The notes under the pieces: generated by a model
What the model was told of the DNA's origin: nothing
What the model saw: the letters and a program-made list of their open reading frames with translations, nothing else
Database searches by the model: none
Position numbers and translations under genes: made by a program
In this document: in pieces, positions 34,502-42,522 of the stretch
How the letters are laid out: each line of letters begins with the position of its first letter
How positions within the stretch are numbered: position 1 is the stretch's first letter
Assembly: GCF_018224955.1 (NCBI RefSeq)
Contig: NZ_JAGTUU010000009.1
Coordinates: forward strand, 62,001 to 126,000
DNA from: Thetidibacter halocola
GTDB taxonomy: Bacteria > Pseudomonadota > Alphaproteobacteria > Rhodobacterales > Rhodobacteraceae
Length of the DNA stretch: 64,000 bases
Direction: 5' to 3'

Positions 34502-35074
34502 TTACTTGGTGTTGGCAACCTCGAAGTTGCGCTCCACCTGGGTGTCGCGCGGCGGGCGGCCGATGACCTCGCGCAGTTCGTCCAGTTCGATGAAGTTGTC
34601 GGCCTGGCGGCGCAGTTCGTCCGCGATCATCGGCGGCTGGCTGCGGATCGTCGAGACGACCGAAACCCTCACGCCCTGGCGTTGCAGGCTTTCCACCAGC
34701 GGACGGAAGTCGCCATCGCCCGAGAACAGCACGATGTGGTCCACCCGCGGGGCGAGCTCCATGGCGTCCACCGTCAGTTCGATGTCCATGTTGCCCTTCA
34801 CCTTACGGCGGCCCTGGCTGTCGGTGTACTCCTTGGCGGGCTTCGTCACCATGGAGAACCCGTTGTAGTGCAGCCAATCGACCAGCGGGCGAATCGGCGA
34901 GTATTCGTCATTCTCCAGCAGCGCCGTGTAGTAGAACGCGCGCACCATTTTCCCGCGTCGCGCGAATTCCTGTCGGAGCAGCTTGTAGTCGATATCGAAT
35001 CCCAACGCCTTGGCTGCGGCGTATAGATTCGATCCGTCGATGAACAGCGCGAGCCGTTCGTCCTTGTAAAACAT
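34502..35074 (-). CDS. NYN domain protein (LabA/DUF88-like RNase fold)
   Basis: A 190-residue PIN-like NYN domain protein. Acidic residues that would bind metal in this fold are present: D12 in F-I-D-G-S-N-L, D in N-M-D-I-E-L-T-V-D-A-M (about 95-105) and the pair in F-S-G-D-G-D-F-R-P-L (about 116-125). The family contains RNases and proteins tied to circadian regulation (LabA). The start at 35074 is set by GGAAGGA 7 bases upstream; the open frame continues 99 codons further without homology. It lies 143 bases from the divergent folK gene and is followed by the YqaA-like gene. Confidence 0.85.
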   Translation of the reverse strand: MFYKDERLALFIDGSNLYAAAKALGFDIDYKLLRQEFARRGKMVRAFYYTALLENDEYSPIRPLVDWLHYNGFSMVTKPAKEYTDSQGRRKVKGNMDIELTVDAMELAPRVDHIVLFSGDGDFRPLVESLQRQGVRVSVVSTIRSQPPMIADELRRQADNFIELDELREVIGRPPRDTQVERNFEVANTK

Positions 35075-35216
35075 GAAATGTCCTTCCGATAATGAGACCG
35101 CCAGTCCGTGAGTGTGAGTAGAAGTTCGGCGATCCGAGCCTCGTAAAAGTAAGGATTTTTCAGTCCGACACAAGCACCTGAAGTGACGCAAACGCAACAA
35201 CCGATACCTCAAAGAT

Positions 35217-35792
35217 ATGCCCAATTTCATGATCAGACAAGAATATCTCATCGCGATGGGTTCAAACCTCGGGTCGACCGCAGGCGATGCCGCGCCGACG
35301 CTGGCCGCAGCACTAGGCGAGTTTCCGCGCGAAGGCGCACAACTAATGCGTGTCAGCCGATTCTTCCGCACACCCTGTTTTCCCGCCGGTGCCGGCCCCG
35401 ACTATGTCAACGCTGCGGTCGCCCTGCGCTGGGAAGGCGGCGCCGAGGCGCTGCTGGCGGCACTGCACCGAATCGAGGCGGCCTTCGACCGGCAACGGAC
35501 CGCGCGCTGGGCGGCGCGCACACTGGACCTGGATCTGCTGGCGGCCGGCGACGCGGTTCTGCCCGACCGCGAGACCTTTGGCCGCTGGCAAGGGCTTCCG
35601 CCCGAAGAGCAGCGCCGCCTTGCCCCCGACAGGCTGATCCTGCCGCATCCGCGCATGGCCGAGCGCGCCTTTGTCCTCGTGCCGCTCTGCGACATTGCCC
35701 CCGGCTGGCGCCATCCCGTTCTGGACCGCAGCGCGCGCCAGCTTTGCAATGATCTGCCCGCCCCCGAACGCGCCGCCGTGGTACCCTTGTGA
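35217..35792 (+). CDS. folK: 2-amino-4-hydroxy-6-hydroxymethyldihydropteridine diphosphokinase
   Basis: Adds a pyrophosphate group to the pterin alcohol in folate synthesis. The 191-residue product contains the HPPK segments: A-M-G-S-N-L-G (13-19), Y-V-N-A-A-V-A-L (62-69), R-T-L-D-L-D-L-L (about 100-107) and L-I-L-P-H-P-R-M-A-E-R-A-F-V-L-V-P-L (about 140-157). A shorter start at 35229 is possible; no strong ribosome site is visible for either. It begins the folK-rpoZ-rsh-DUF2062-slyX gene line. Confidence 0.93.
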   Translation: MPNFMIRQEYLIAMGSNLGSTAGDAAPTLAAALGEFPREGAQLMRVSRFFRTPCFPAGAGPDYVNAAVALRWEGGAEALLAALHRIEAAFDRQRTARWAARTLDLDLLAAGDAVLPDRETFGRWQGLPPEEQRRLAPDRLILPHPRMAERAFVLVPLCDIAPGWRHPVLDRSARQLCNDLPAPERAAVVPL

Positions 35793-35892
35793 CGCGCGGA
35801 AAAGTCATCGCGGAACGGGTTTTCCGCCCTTGTCAAGCCCCATCATCCGCGATAAACCACGGCTTTCCGAAGTCTGACGAACGGAGTGTCCA

Positions 35893-36246
35893 ATGGCCCG
35901 AGTAACGGTTGAAGATTGTGTCGACAAGGTTCCCAACCGGTTCGAGCTGGTGATGCTCGCCGCGCACCGGGCCCGTGAAATCTCGTCCGGGGCCGCGATC
36001 ACCGTGGACCGCGACAACGACAAGAACCCCGTCGTCGCCTTGCGCGAAATCGCCGAGGAATCGCAGTCGGCAGACGAGTTGCGCGAACGCCTGATCGAAT
36101 CGAACCAGACCCAGATCGAGGTCGACGAACCCGAGGACGACGCCATGGCCCTGCTGATGGGTGCCGAGGCGGACCGCCCGGTCGAGGACGACCTGAGCGA
36201 AGAGAAACTCCTGCGCGCGCTGATGGAGGCGCAGGGTCAGGGCTGA
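35893..36246 (+). CDS. rpoZ: RNA polymerase omega subunit
   Basis: The omega chain helps assembly of the beta-prime subunit and holds the ppGpp site 1 together with it. The 117-residue protein has the standard N-terminal M-A-R-V-T-V-E-D-C (1-9), [12 protein letters not shown]-x-R-A-R (13-28) and N-P-V-V-A-L-R-E-I (44-52), with an acidic C-terminal tail. It is 37 bases upstream of rsh, the classic rpoZ-spoT arrangement that places the ppGpp target next to the ppGpp enzyme. Confidence 0.96.
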   Translation: MARVTVEDCVDKVPNRFELVMLAAHRAREISSGAAITVDRDNDKNPVVALREIAEESQSADELRERLIESNQTQIEVDEPEDDAMALLMGAEADRPVEDDLSEEKLLRALMEAQGQG

Positions 36247-36283
36247 CGCGCCCCGCTGCCGGGGTCCTGAGGAACATCGCGCC

Positions 36284-38422
36284 ATGATCGCCGCCGAAGA
36301 CCTCGTCGCCCTGGTCCGCAACTACAACCCGCGCACGAACGAGGCGCTGATCCGCGCGGCCTATGACTATGGCCGCGCGATGCATGAAGGGCAGACCCGC
36401 AAGTCGGGTGAGCCCTATTTCAGCCACCCGGTGGCCGTCGCCGCCATCCTCACCGAACAACGGCTGGACGATGCCACCATCGTAACCGCCCTTCTGCACG
36501 ACACCATCGAGGACACGCGCAGCACCTATGCCGAGGTGCAGCGCCGCTTTGGCACCGAAGTCGCCGACCTGGTGGATGGCGTGACCAAGCTGACCAACCT
36601 GCAACTGTCCAGCTCGGAAACCAAGCAGGCCGAGAACTTCCGCAAGCTGTTCATGGCCATGTCCAAGGACCTGCGGGTGATCTTGGTGAAACTCGCCGAC
36701 CGGCTGCACAACATGCGCACCATCAAGGCGATGAGGCCCGAAAAGCAGGTGCAGAAGGCGCGCGAGACGATGGACATCTACGCGCCGCTCGCCGGCCGGA
36801 TGGGCATGCAGTGGATGCGTGATGAACTCGAGGACCTGTCCTTTCGCGTTCTGAACCCCGAGGGGCGTTCCAGCATCATCCGCCGCTTCGTCACGCTGCA
36901 AAAGGAAACCGGCGACGTGATCCACCGGATCACCGCCGACATGCAGGCGGAACTGGAAAAGGTCGGCGTGCACGCCCAGGTCTTTGGCCGGGCCAAGAAA
37001 CCCTATTCGATTTGGCGCAAGATGCAGGAAAAGAAGATAGGCTTTTCCCGGCTCTCAGACATCTATGGCTTTCGCGTCATCACCCAGTCCGAGGCCGAAT
37101 GCTATGCCGCGCTGGGTGCCATCCACCAGCGCTGGCGCGCCGTGCCGGGCCGGTTCAAGGACTATATCAGCCAGCCGAAATCGAACGGCTATCGCAGCAT
37201 CCACACCACCGTCTCGGGCCGCGACGGCAAGCGGGTCGAGGTGCAGATCCGCACCCGCGAGATGCACGAGGTCGCCGAGACAGGCGTCGCCGCGCACTGG
37301 TCCTACCGCGACGGCGTGCCCGCGCTGAACCGCTTTGCCGTCGATCCGACCAAGTGGATCGCCCAGCTGACCGAGCAGTTCGACGAAGAGGACGACCACG
37401 ACGAATTCCTCGAGGCGGTCAAGCTCGAGATGTATTCCGACAAGGTCTTCTGCTTCACGCCCAAGGGCGACGTGGTGAAGCTGCCCAAGGGCGCAACGCC
37501 ACTGGATTTCGCCTATGCGATCCACACGCGGATCGGCGCGGGCTGCGTCGGCGCCAAGGTCGACGGCATCCGCGTGCCGCTCTGGACCCGGCTCAAGAAC
37601 GGCCAGTCGGTCGACATCATCACCGCCGAGGGTCAGATGCCGCAGGCGACCTGGCTGGACATCGCCCAGACCGGCAAGGCCAAGACGGCGATCCGCCGGG
37701 CGTTGCGCGAGGCGACCAAGGAACGCTTTGCCAAGCTGGGGCTGGAACTGGCGCGCGCCGCCTTCGACCACCACGGCAAGAAGGCGACGGACAAGGTCCT
37801 GGCCAAGGCCGCGCGCACCCTGCGCTACGAGGATGCCGAGGATCTGCTGGCGGCGCTGGGCCGGGCAGAGTTGGGCACCGACACCGTCGTGCAGTCGGTC
37901 TACCCCGATCTCGCCCCCGCCGACCGCGGCGAGGTCGAGGCCAAGCGCGCCGTCGTGGGCCTGGCCCACGGCCAGGCGTTCGAGCGCGCGCCCTGCTGCC
38001 AGCCGCTGCCGGGCGAACGCATCGTCGGCATCGTGCGCCCCGGCAAGGGCGTCGCCGTACATGCCATCGACTGCGCCGCGTTGACCGATTTCGAAAGCCA
38101 GCCCGACCGCTGGCTCGACCTGCATTGGGCCGACGGGTTGCACCCGCCGGTCTATCCGGTCTCGCTCGATCTCACGATCACCAACGATGCCGGCGTCCTG
38201 GGACGAATCTGCACATTGATCGGAGAGCGTCAGGCCAATATCTCGGACCTGCATTTCGTCGACCGGAAACCGGATTTTTACCGCATCATGGTGGACGTGG
38301 AGTTGCGCGATGCGGAACATCTGCACAGCGTCCTCTCCGCGCTCGAGGCAGACAGCAATCTGGCCTCGGTCGAACGGCGCCGCGATCCGGGTCTTGCCCT
38401 CACCCCGGAAGCGGCAGAGTGA
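36284..38422 (+). CDS. Bifunctional (p)ppGpp synthetase/hydrolase
   Basis: Long RSH protein of 712 residues (RelA/SpoT family; alphaproteobacteria usually have a single rsh). Hydrolase domain: Y-F-S-H-P-V-A-V-A and T-A-L-L-H-D-T-I-E-D-T supply the HD residues. Synthetase domain: R-A-K-K-P-Y-S-I-W-R-K (about 240-250), L-S-D-I-Y-G-F-R-V-I and S-N-G-Y-R-S-I-H-T. TGS domain around F-C-F-T-P-K-G-D-V-V-K-L-P-K-G, and a C-terminal ACT domain (V-L-G-R-I-C-T-L-I-G). Both catalytic sites look intact. It follows rpoZ and shares the transcription unit. Confidence 0.96.
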   Translation: MIAAEDLVALVRNYNPRTNEALIRAAYDYGRAMHEGQTRKSGEPYFSHPVAVAAILTEQRLDDATIVTALLHDTIEDTRSTYAEVQRRFGTEVADLVDGVTKLTNLQLSSSETKQAENFRKLFMAMSKDLRVILVKLADRLHNMRTIKAMRPEKQVQKARETMDIYAPLAGRMGMQWMRDELEDLSFRVLNPEGRSSIIRRFVTLQKETGDVIHRITADMQAELEKVGVHAQVFGRAKKPYSIWRKMQEKKIGFSRLSDIYGFRVITQSEAECYAALGAIHQRWRAVPGRFKDYISQPKSNGYRSIHTTVSGRDGKRVEVQIRTREMHEVAETGVAAHWSYRDGVPALNRFAVDPTKWIAQLTEQFDEEDDHDEFLEAVKLEMYSDKVFCFTPKGDVVKLPKGATPLDFAYAIHTRIGAGCVGAKVDGIRVPLWTRLKNGQSVDIITAEGQMPQATWLDIAQTGKAKTAIRRALREATKERFAKLGLELARAAFDHHGKKATDKVLAKAARTLRYEDAEDLLAALGRAELGTDTVVQSVYPDLAPADRGEVEAKRAVVGLAHGQAFERAPCCQPLPGERIVGIVRPGKGVAVHAIDCAALTDFESQPDRWLDLHWADGLHPPVYPVSLDLTITNDAGVLGRICTLIGERQANISDLHFVDRKPDFYRIMVDVELRDAEHLHSVLSALEADSNLASVERRRDPGLALTPEAAE

Positions 38423-38452
38423 CTTGGCGGGGCAAAGGGTAAGGACGGCGTC

Positions 38453-39097
38453 TTGGTATTCAAGCGACGGGATCGAAGACCGGCCTGGCGGGTCGTGGTC
38501 GAGGCACTCTGGCCGCGTGGCGGCTGGGGCCGCGCCGCGCGTTACGTCAGCCACCGGCTGAACCGCCTGCCCGATCCGCCGCACCGCATCGCGCGCGGCA
38601 TCTTTGCCGGCGTGTTCACCACCTTCACCCCGTTCTACGGCCTGCATTTCGTCTGTGCCGGCCTGATTGCCTGGGTGATGCGCGGCAACATCCTGGCCGC
38701 GATGCTGTCGACCTTCTTTGGCAACCCGCTGACCTACGTGCCCATCGGGGTGATCGCGCTCAAGACCGGCTACTGGCTGCTTGGCATGACCCCGGAAGAG
38801 GAACACGGCACCCTGTTGCAGAAATTCGTCCTCGCGGGCGACGACCTGTGGCAGAATTTCGTGGCGCTGTTCACCGACGCCCAGACCGACTGGTCGCGCC
38901 TGTCGATCTTCTACCACGAGGTCTTCTATCCCTACCTCGTGGGCGGCATCCTGCCGGGCATCGTCGCGGGAATGGTCTGCTACTACCTCTCGCTGCCGCT
39001 GATCACCGCCTACCAGAACCGCCGCAAGGGCGCGCTCAAGGCAAAGCTGGCGGCGCTGAAAAAGAAGAAGGCCGAAGCCGGAAGGGGTCCGAAATGA
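38453..39097 (+). CDS. DUF2062 membrane protein
   Basis: A 214-residue protein of the DUF2062 family, with the segment R-I-A-R-G-I-F-A-G-V-F-T-T-F-T-P-F-Y-G-L-H (about 45-65) followed by hydrophobic helices (about 50-105 and 155-185) and a very basic Lys-rich C terminus (about 190-214). Family members are membrane proteins of unknown role. The start is a TTG at 38453 with AAGGA upstream. It ends by overlapping slyX by 4 bp. Part of the rsh line. Confidence 0.85.
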   Translation: MVFKRRDRRPAWRVVVEALWPRGGWGRAARYVSHRLNRLPDPPHRIARGIFAGVFTTFTPFYGLHFVCAGLIAWVMRGNILAAMLSTFFGNPLTYVPIGVIALKTGYWLLGMTPEEEHGTLLQKFVLAGDDLWQNFVALFTDAQTDWSRLSIFYHEVFYPYLVGGILPGIVAGMVCYYLSLPLITAYQNRRKGALKAKLAALKKKKAEAGRGPK

Positions 39098-39288
39098 CCG
39101 AGATCGAGGAACGCCTGGCGCACCTGATCCGCACAGTCGACGATCTCAGCGACACCGTGGCCCGACAGGACCGCGAGATCGCCGTTCTGACCCGCCGGGT
39201 CGAGATGCTGCTGTACCGCGAGGCCCAGCGCGAATCCGAGGGCACGGGTGGCGTCGTCCTGGGCAACGAGAAGCCGCCGCACTACTGA
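39094..39288 (+). CDS. slyX: SlyX family protein
   Basis: A 64-residue heptad-rich helical protein: M-T-E-I-E-E-R-L-A-H-L, then D-L-S-D-T-V-A-R-Q-D-R-E-I and L-T-R-R-V-E-M-L, followed by a short tail ending P-P-H-Y, the SlyX pattern (the C-terminal P-P-H-Y is conserved). Coiled-coil dimers of unknown function. It overlaps the DUF2062 gene by 4 bp. The ORF is too short for most automatic callers but is well supported by the family pattern. Confidence 0.85.
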   Translation: MTEIEERLAHLIRTVDDLSDTVARQDREIAVLTRRVEMLLYREAQRESEGTGGVVLGNEKPPHY

Positions 39289-39356
39289 CGCGCCCGGACG
39301 GGTAGACGGCGCCGCTGCCCCGTCCTAGGCTCTGGCTCCAGCAAGGAAGGCCACCC

Positions 39357-41105
39357 ATGTCCGATACACCGCAATACCAGGTGCTCGCCCGCAAGTACCG
39401 CCCCGAGACCTTTACCGATCTCGTCGGGCAGGACGCGATGGTGCGCACGCTGAAGAACGCCTTTGCAGCGGATCGCATCGCGCAGGCCTTCATCATGACG
39501 GGGATTCGCGGCACCGGAAAAACCACCACCGCGCGCATCATCGCCAAGGGCATGAACTGCATCGGCCCCGACGGCAAGGGCGGCCCCACGACCGAACCCT
39601 GCGGGAAATGCGAGCATTGCGTCGCCATCATGGAAGGCCGCCATGTCGACGTGATGGAGATGGACGCGGCCAGCCGCACCGGCGTCGGCGACATCCGCGA
39701 GATCATCGACAGCGTACATTACCGGGCGGCCAGCGCGCGCTACAAGATCTACATCATCGACGAGGTTCACATGCTGTCGACCAGCGCCTTCAACGCGCTG
39801 CTCAAGACGCTGGAGGAACCGCCGGCGCATGTGAAGTTCATCTTTGCCACGACCGAGATCCGCAAGGTTCCCGTTACCGTGCTGTCCCGCTGCCAGCGCT
39901 TCGACCTGCGCCGGATCGAACCCGAGGTGATGATCGCGCTGCTGCGCAAGATTGCCACGTCCGAGGGCGCCGAGATCGCCGACGACGCGCTGGCGCTGAT
40001 TACCCGCGCGGCCGAGGGATCGGCGCGGGATGCCACCTCGCTGCTGGACCAGGCGATTTCGCATGGCGCGGGCGAGACGACCGCCGACCAGGTCCGCGCC
40101 ATGCTGGGATTGGCCGACCGGGGCCGCACCATGGACCTGTTCGAGCGGATCATGCGCGGCGACGCGGCGGGCGCCTTGCAGGAACTGGGTGCGCAATATG
40201 CCGACGGGGCCGACCCGCTGGCGGTGCTGCGCGACCTGGCAGAGCTGACGCACTGGATTTCCGTGGTCAAGATCACGCCGGACGCTGCCGAGGACCCCAC
40301 GGTCTCGCCGGATGAACGGGCGCGCGGCCTCGCCTTTGCCGACGGGCTGGGGATGCGGGCACTGACGCGGATGTGGCAGATGCTGCTTAAGGCGATCGAG
40401 GAGGTCTCGACCGCGCCGTCCGCTATGATGGCGGCCGAGATGGCGGTGATCCGCCTGACCCATGTCGCCGACCTGCCCTCGCCCGAGGAATTGCTGCGCA
40501 AGTTGCAGGACACGCCACCGCCCGCCAGCCCCGGCCCCTCTGGCGGCATGAGTGCCGGCGGCAGCGCGCAGACCCGCGCGCAGGGTATGCCCGCGCCCAC
40601 CCATCCCGGCCCTTCCGGCCCCTTGGCCAGCCACGGCAACACGGTCGTGGCGCTGGCCCCGGCGCAGGCGCTGGCGCATTATCCCACGTTCGAGCATGTG
40701 CTGGACCTGATCCGAGCCAACCGCGACGTCAAGCTTCTGGTCGAGGTCGAGGGCTGCCTGCGCCTTGCCGCCTACAGCCCCGGACGGATCGAGTTCACGC
40801 CCACCGACAATGCACCCTCCGACCTGGCCGCGCGGCTGGGCGGCGCGCTGCAACGCTGGACGGGGAACCGCTGGGCGATCTCGGTGGTTGGAGATTGCAC
40901 GGAACCCACCATCACCGAACGTCGCGATGCCGACGCGCAGGCGCTGAAGCGCGAGGCCGAGGCGCATCCGCTGGTCAAGGCCGCGCTGGCCGCATTTCCG
41001 GGTTCAAAGATTGCCGCGATCCGCACGGTGGAAGAGGCCAACACCGCCGCGCAGGCCGAGGCCCTGCCCGAGGTCGAGGACGAGTGGGACCCGTTCGAGG
41101 AATGA
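39357..41105 (+). CDS. dnaX: DNA polymerase III gamma/tau subunit
   Basis: Clamp-loader ATPase. The 582-residue product has Walker A (G-I-R-G-T-G-K-T-T, about 43-51), a zinc-binding cysteine cluster (C-G-K-C-E-H-C), Walker B (I-I-D-E-V-H-M-L-S) and the sensor/Arg finger S-R-C-Q-R-F-D-L. The C-terminal third (Pro/Ala linker, then a helical domain) is the tau part. No shifty A-AAA-AAG frameshift site stood out. Leads a unit with a small membrane protein, ybaB and recR. Confidence 0.97.
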   Translation: MSDTPQYQVLARKYRPETFTDLVGQDAMVRTLKNAFAADRIAQAFIMTGIRGTGKTTTARIIAKGMNCIGPDGKGGPTTEPCGKCEHCVAIMEGRHVDVMEMDAASRTGVGDIREIIDSVHYRAASARYKIYIIDEVHMLSTSAFNALLKTLEEPPAHVKFIFATTEIRKVPVTVLSRCQRFDLRRIEPEVMIALLRKIATSEGAEIADDALALITRAAEGSARDATSLLDQAISHGAGETTADQVRAMLGLADRGRTMDLFERIMRGDAAGALQELGAQYADGADPLAVLRDLAELTHWISVVKITPDAAEDPTVSPDERARGLAFADGLGMRALTRMWQMLLKAIEEVSTAPSAMMAAEMAVIRLTHVADLPSPEELLRKLQDTPPPASPGPSGGMSAGGSAQTRAQGMPAPTHPGPSGPLASHGNTVVALAPAQALAHYPTFEHVLDLIRANRDVKLLVEVEGCLRLAAYSPGRIEFTPTDNAPSDLAARLGGALQRWTGNRWAISVVGDCTEPTITERRDADAQALKREAEAHPLVKAALAAFPGSKIAAIRTVEEANTAAQAEALPEVEDEWDPFEE

Positions 41106-41533
41106 CCCCGACCCGCGCCCTTGGCCGGGCCGTTGCCGCGCTGGCCCTCTGCATCGCCCTGCCGGGCCCGGCGCTGGCCGCAACCTGCGACACGCTACGC
41201 CCGCTCTGGGATCCTACCGGCGGTCCCGCGAACGCTTTGGACGAGGCGCTGCACATGGCGGCCTCGCCGGTTTCGCTGGTCCTGCTGCTGGTGACGGCCC
41301 TGGCCGTGCGGCTACGCAATCAGTGGGTCGGGCTGGCGGCGGTCTGCGGCTGGTCGATCCTGGCTTCGCTGCGCGTCTTCGCGCCCGGCGGCGGCGAGAC
41401 GACCCAAATGGCCGCGACCGAGGGCTGTATCGCCTCGCCCGCCTTGTTCATCGCCGTCGTCGCTGCGATATGTGTTGCAACCATCCTCTACACCGCCCCC
41501 TCGCAGGGGCGGACCACAGACCAGGAGAAATGA
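41102..41533 (+). CDS. Small membrane protein between dnaX and ybaB
   Basis: A 143-residue protein with a predicted signal peptide (M-T-P-T-R-A-L-G-R-A-V-A-A-L-A-L-C-I-A-L, then A-L-A-A) and two to three further hydrophobic helices (about 52-70, 74-92 and 112-132). It contains a cysteine pair in mature N terminus and C-terminal loop (C28, C106 region). It overlaps dnaX by 4 bp and is followed by ybaB after 2 bases. No domain was recognised; its position inside a DNA metabolism unit is unexplained. Confidence 0.7.
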   Translation: MTPTRALGRAVAALALCIALPGPALAATCDTLRPLWDPTGGPANALDEALHMAASPVSLVLLLVTALAVRLRNQWVGLAAVCGWSILASLRVFAPGGGETTQMAATEGCIASPALFIAVVAAICVATILYTAPSQGRTTDQEK

Positions 41534-41535
41534 CG

Positions 41536-41889
41536 ATGCTCAAGGGACTCGGCGGACTTGGCGGACTTGGCGACATGGCCAAGATGATGAAACAGGCGCA
41601 GGAGATGCAGGCCAAGGTGGTGCAACTCCAGGAGGACTTGGCGCAGATCACCGTGACCGGCGAATCCGGCGCGGGGCTGGTCAAGGCCACCGCCACCGCC
41701 AAGGGCGAGCTGACGGGGCTGGATATCGACCTGTCGATCTTCGTGCCGTCCGAAAAGGAAGTGGCGGAGGACCTGATCCTCGCCGCCATCAAGGATGCCC
41801 AGGCCAAGGCCGGCGCGAAGAGCGCCGAAGAGATGCGCAAGCTGACCGAATCGCTGGGCCTGCCAGCAGACATGAAGCTGCCCTTCTGA
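41536..41889 (+). CDS. YbaB/EbfC nucleoid-associated protein
   Basis: DNA-binding dimer that affects nucleoid structure and expression. The 117-residue protein has a Gly-rich start (L-G-G-L-G-G-L-G-D-M), a helical M-M-K-Q-A-Q-E-M-Q-A-K-V segment and V-T-G-E-S-G-A-G-L-V-K-A-T (about 40-52) followed by the beta sheet and C-terminal helix. The start at 41536 has AGGAG 8 bases upstream; an ATG at 41530 is too close to it. Directly upstream of recR, the usual ybaB-recR order. Confidence 0.92.
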   Translation: MLKGLGGLGGLGDMAKMMKQAQEMQAKVVQLQEDLAQITVTGESGAGLVKATATAKGELTGLDIDLSIFVPSEKEVAEDLILAAIKDAQAKAGAKSAEEMRKLTESLGLPADMKLPF

Positions 41890-41927
41890 AGGAGAGGCGG
41901 GGGTGAAACCCCGCCCGACGCCCCGTG
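41889..41927 (+). promoter_or_regulatory. Structured recR ribosome binding site
   Basis: AAGGAG (41889-41894) lies 30 bases ahead of the recR GTG (41925), too far for normal use. A 7-bp hairpin (GGCGGGG 41896-41902 with CCCCGCC 41909-41915, loop 6) fills 20 of these bases. If it folds, the effective spacing becomes 10 bases, a usable distance. No other ribosome site is visible near the GTG. Confidence 0.5.
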
Positions 41928-42518
41928 AGTGCACCTGACAGCATCGAGACCTTGATCGACCTGATGGCCCGGCTTCCGGGCCTCGGGCCGCGCTCTGCCC
42001 GGCGCGCGGTGCTGCACCTGATGGCGAAACGCGGGATGCTGCTGATGCCGCTGGCCGAGGCCATGGCCGAGGTCGCCCGGACTGCCCGCGACTGCCTGAA
42101 CTGCGGCAATATCGGCACGGCCGACATCTGCCCGATCTGCGCCGACGAGGCCCGCGCGAACGGCCTGCTCTGCGTGGTCGAGGACGTGGCCGACCTGTGG
42201 GCGATGGAACGATCGGGCGTGTTCAAGGGGCGCTACCACGTCCTTGGCGGCACGTTGTCGGCGCTGGACGGAGTGGGGCCGGATGACCTGCGCATCCCGC
42301 AACTCGCCCGAAGGATCGAGGCCGAGGCGATTTCCGAGATCATCCTCGCCCTTGGCGCCACGATCGACGGCCAGACCACCGCGCATTACATCGCCGACCA
42401 GCTGGAGGGGCGCGTGGCGCTGTCCTCTCTGGCGCAGGGCGTGCCGGTGGGCGGCGAACTGGACTATCTCGACGACGGTACGATCACCGCCGCGCTGAAC
42501 GCGCGCAAGCGGATGTGA
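41925..42518 (+). CDS. recR: Recombination mediator RecR
   Basis: With RecO and RecF loads RecA at gaps. The 197-residue protein has the N-terminal [11 protein letters not shown] (18-28) helix-hairpin-helix, a four-cysteine zinc motif (C-L-N-C-G-N then C-P-I-C-A-D) and a Toprim domain with V-V-E-D-V-A-D-L (about 84-91) and G-R-Y-H-V-L-G-G (about 102-109). The GTG start is supported by the family N terminus. Its ribosome site is unusual (described separately). Convergent with otsA, four bases between stops. Confidence 0.95.
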   Translation: MSAPDSIETLIDLMARLPGLGPRSARRAVLHLMAKRGMLLMPLAEAMAEVARTARDCLNCGNIGTADICPICADEARANGLLCVVEDVADLWAMERSGVFKGRYHVLGGTLSALDGVGPDDLRIPQLARRIEAEAISEIILALGATIDGQTTAHYIADQLEGRVALSSLAQGVPVGGELDYLDDGTITAALNARKRM

Positions 42519-42522
42519 CGCG

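Noticed and set aside
38453-38482. Possibility that the DUF2062 gene starts at a downstream ATG
   Set aside because: The TTG with AAGGA upstream keeps the family N terminus; the next ATG lies far inside the conserved part.
39357-41105. Programmed frameshift in dnaX to make gamma
   Set aside because: I saw no A-AAA-AAG type slippery site followed by a hairpin; the full-length reading frame is intact.
41896-41915. Hairpin between ybaB and recR as a terminator
   Set aside because: It has no T run and lies between two co-directional genes; better explained as a structured recR leader.
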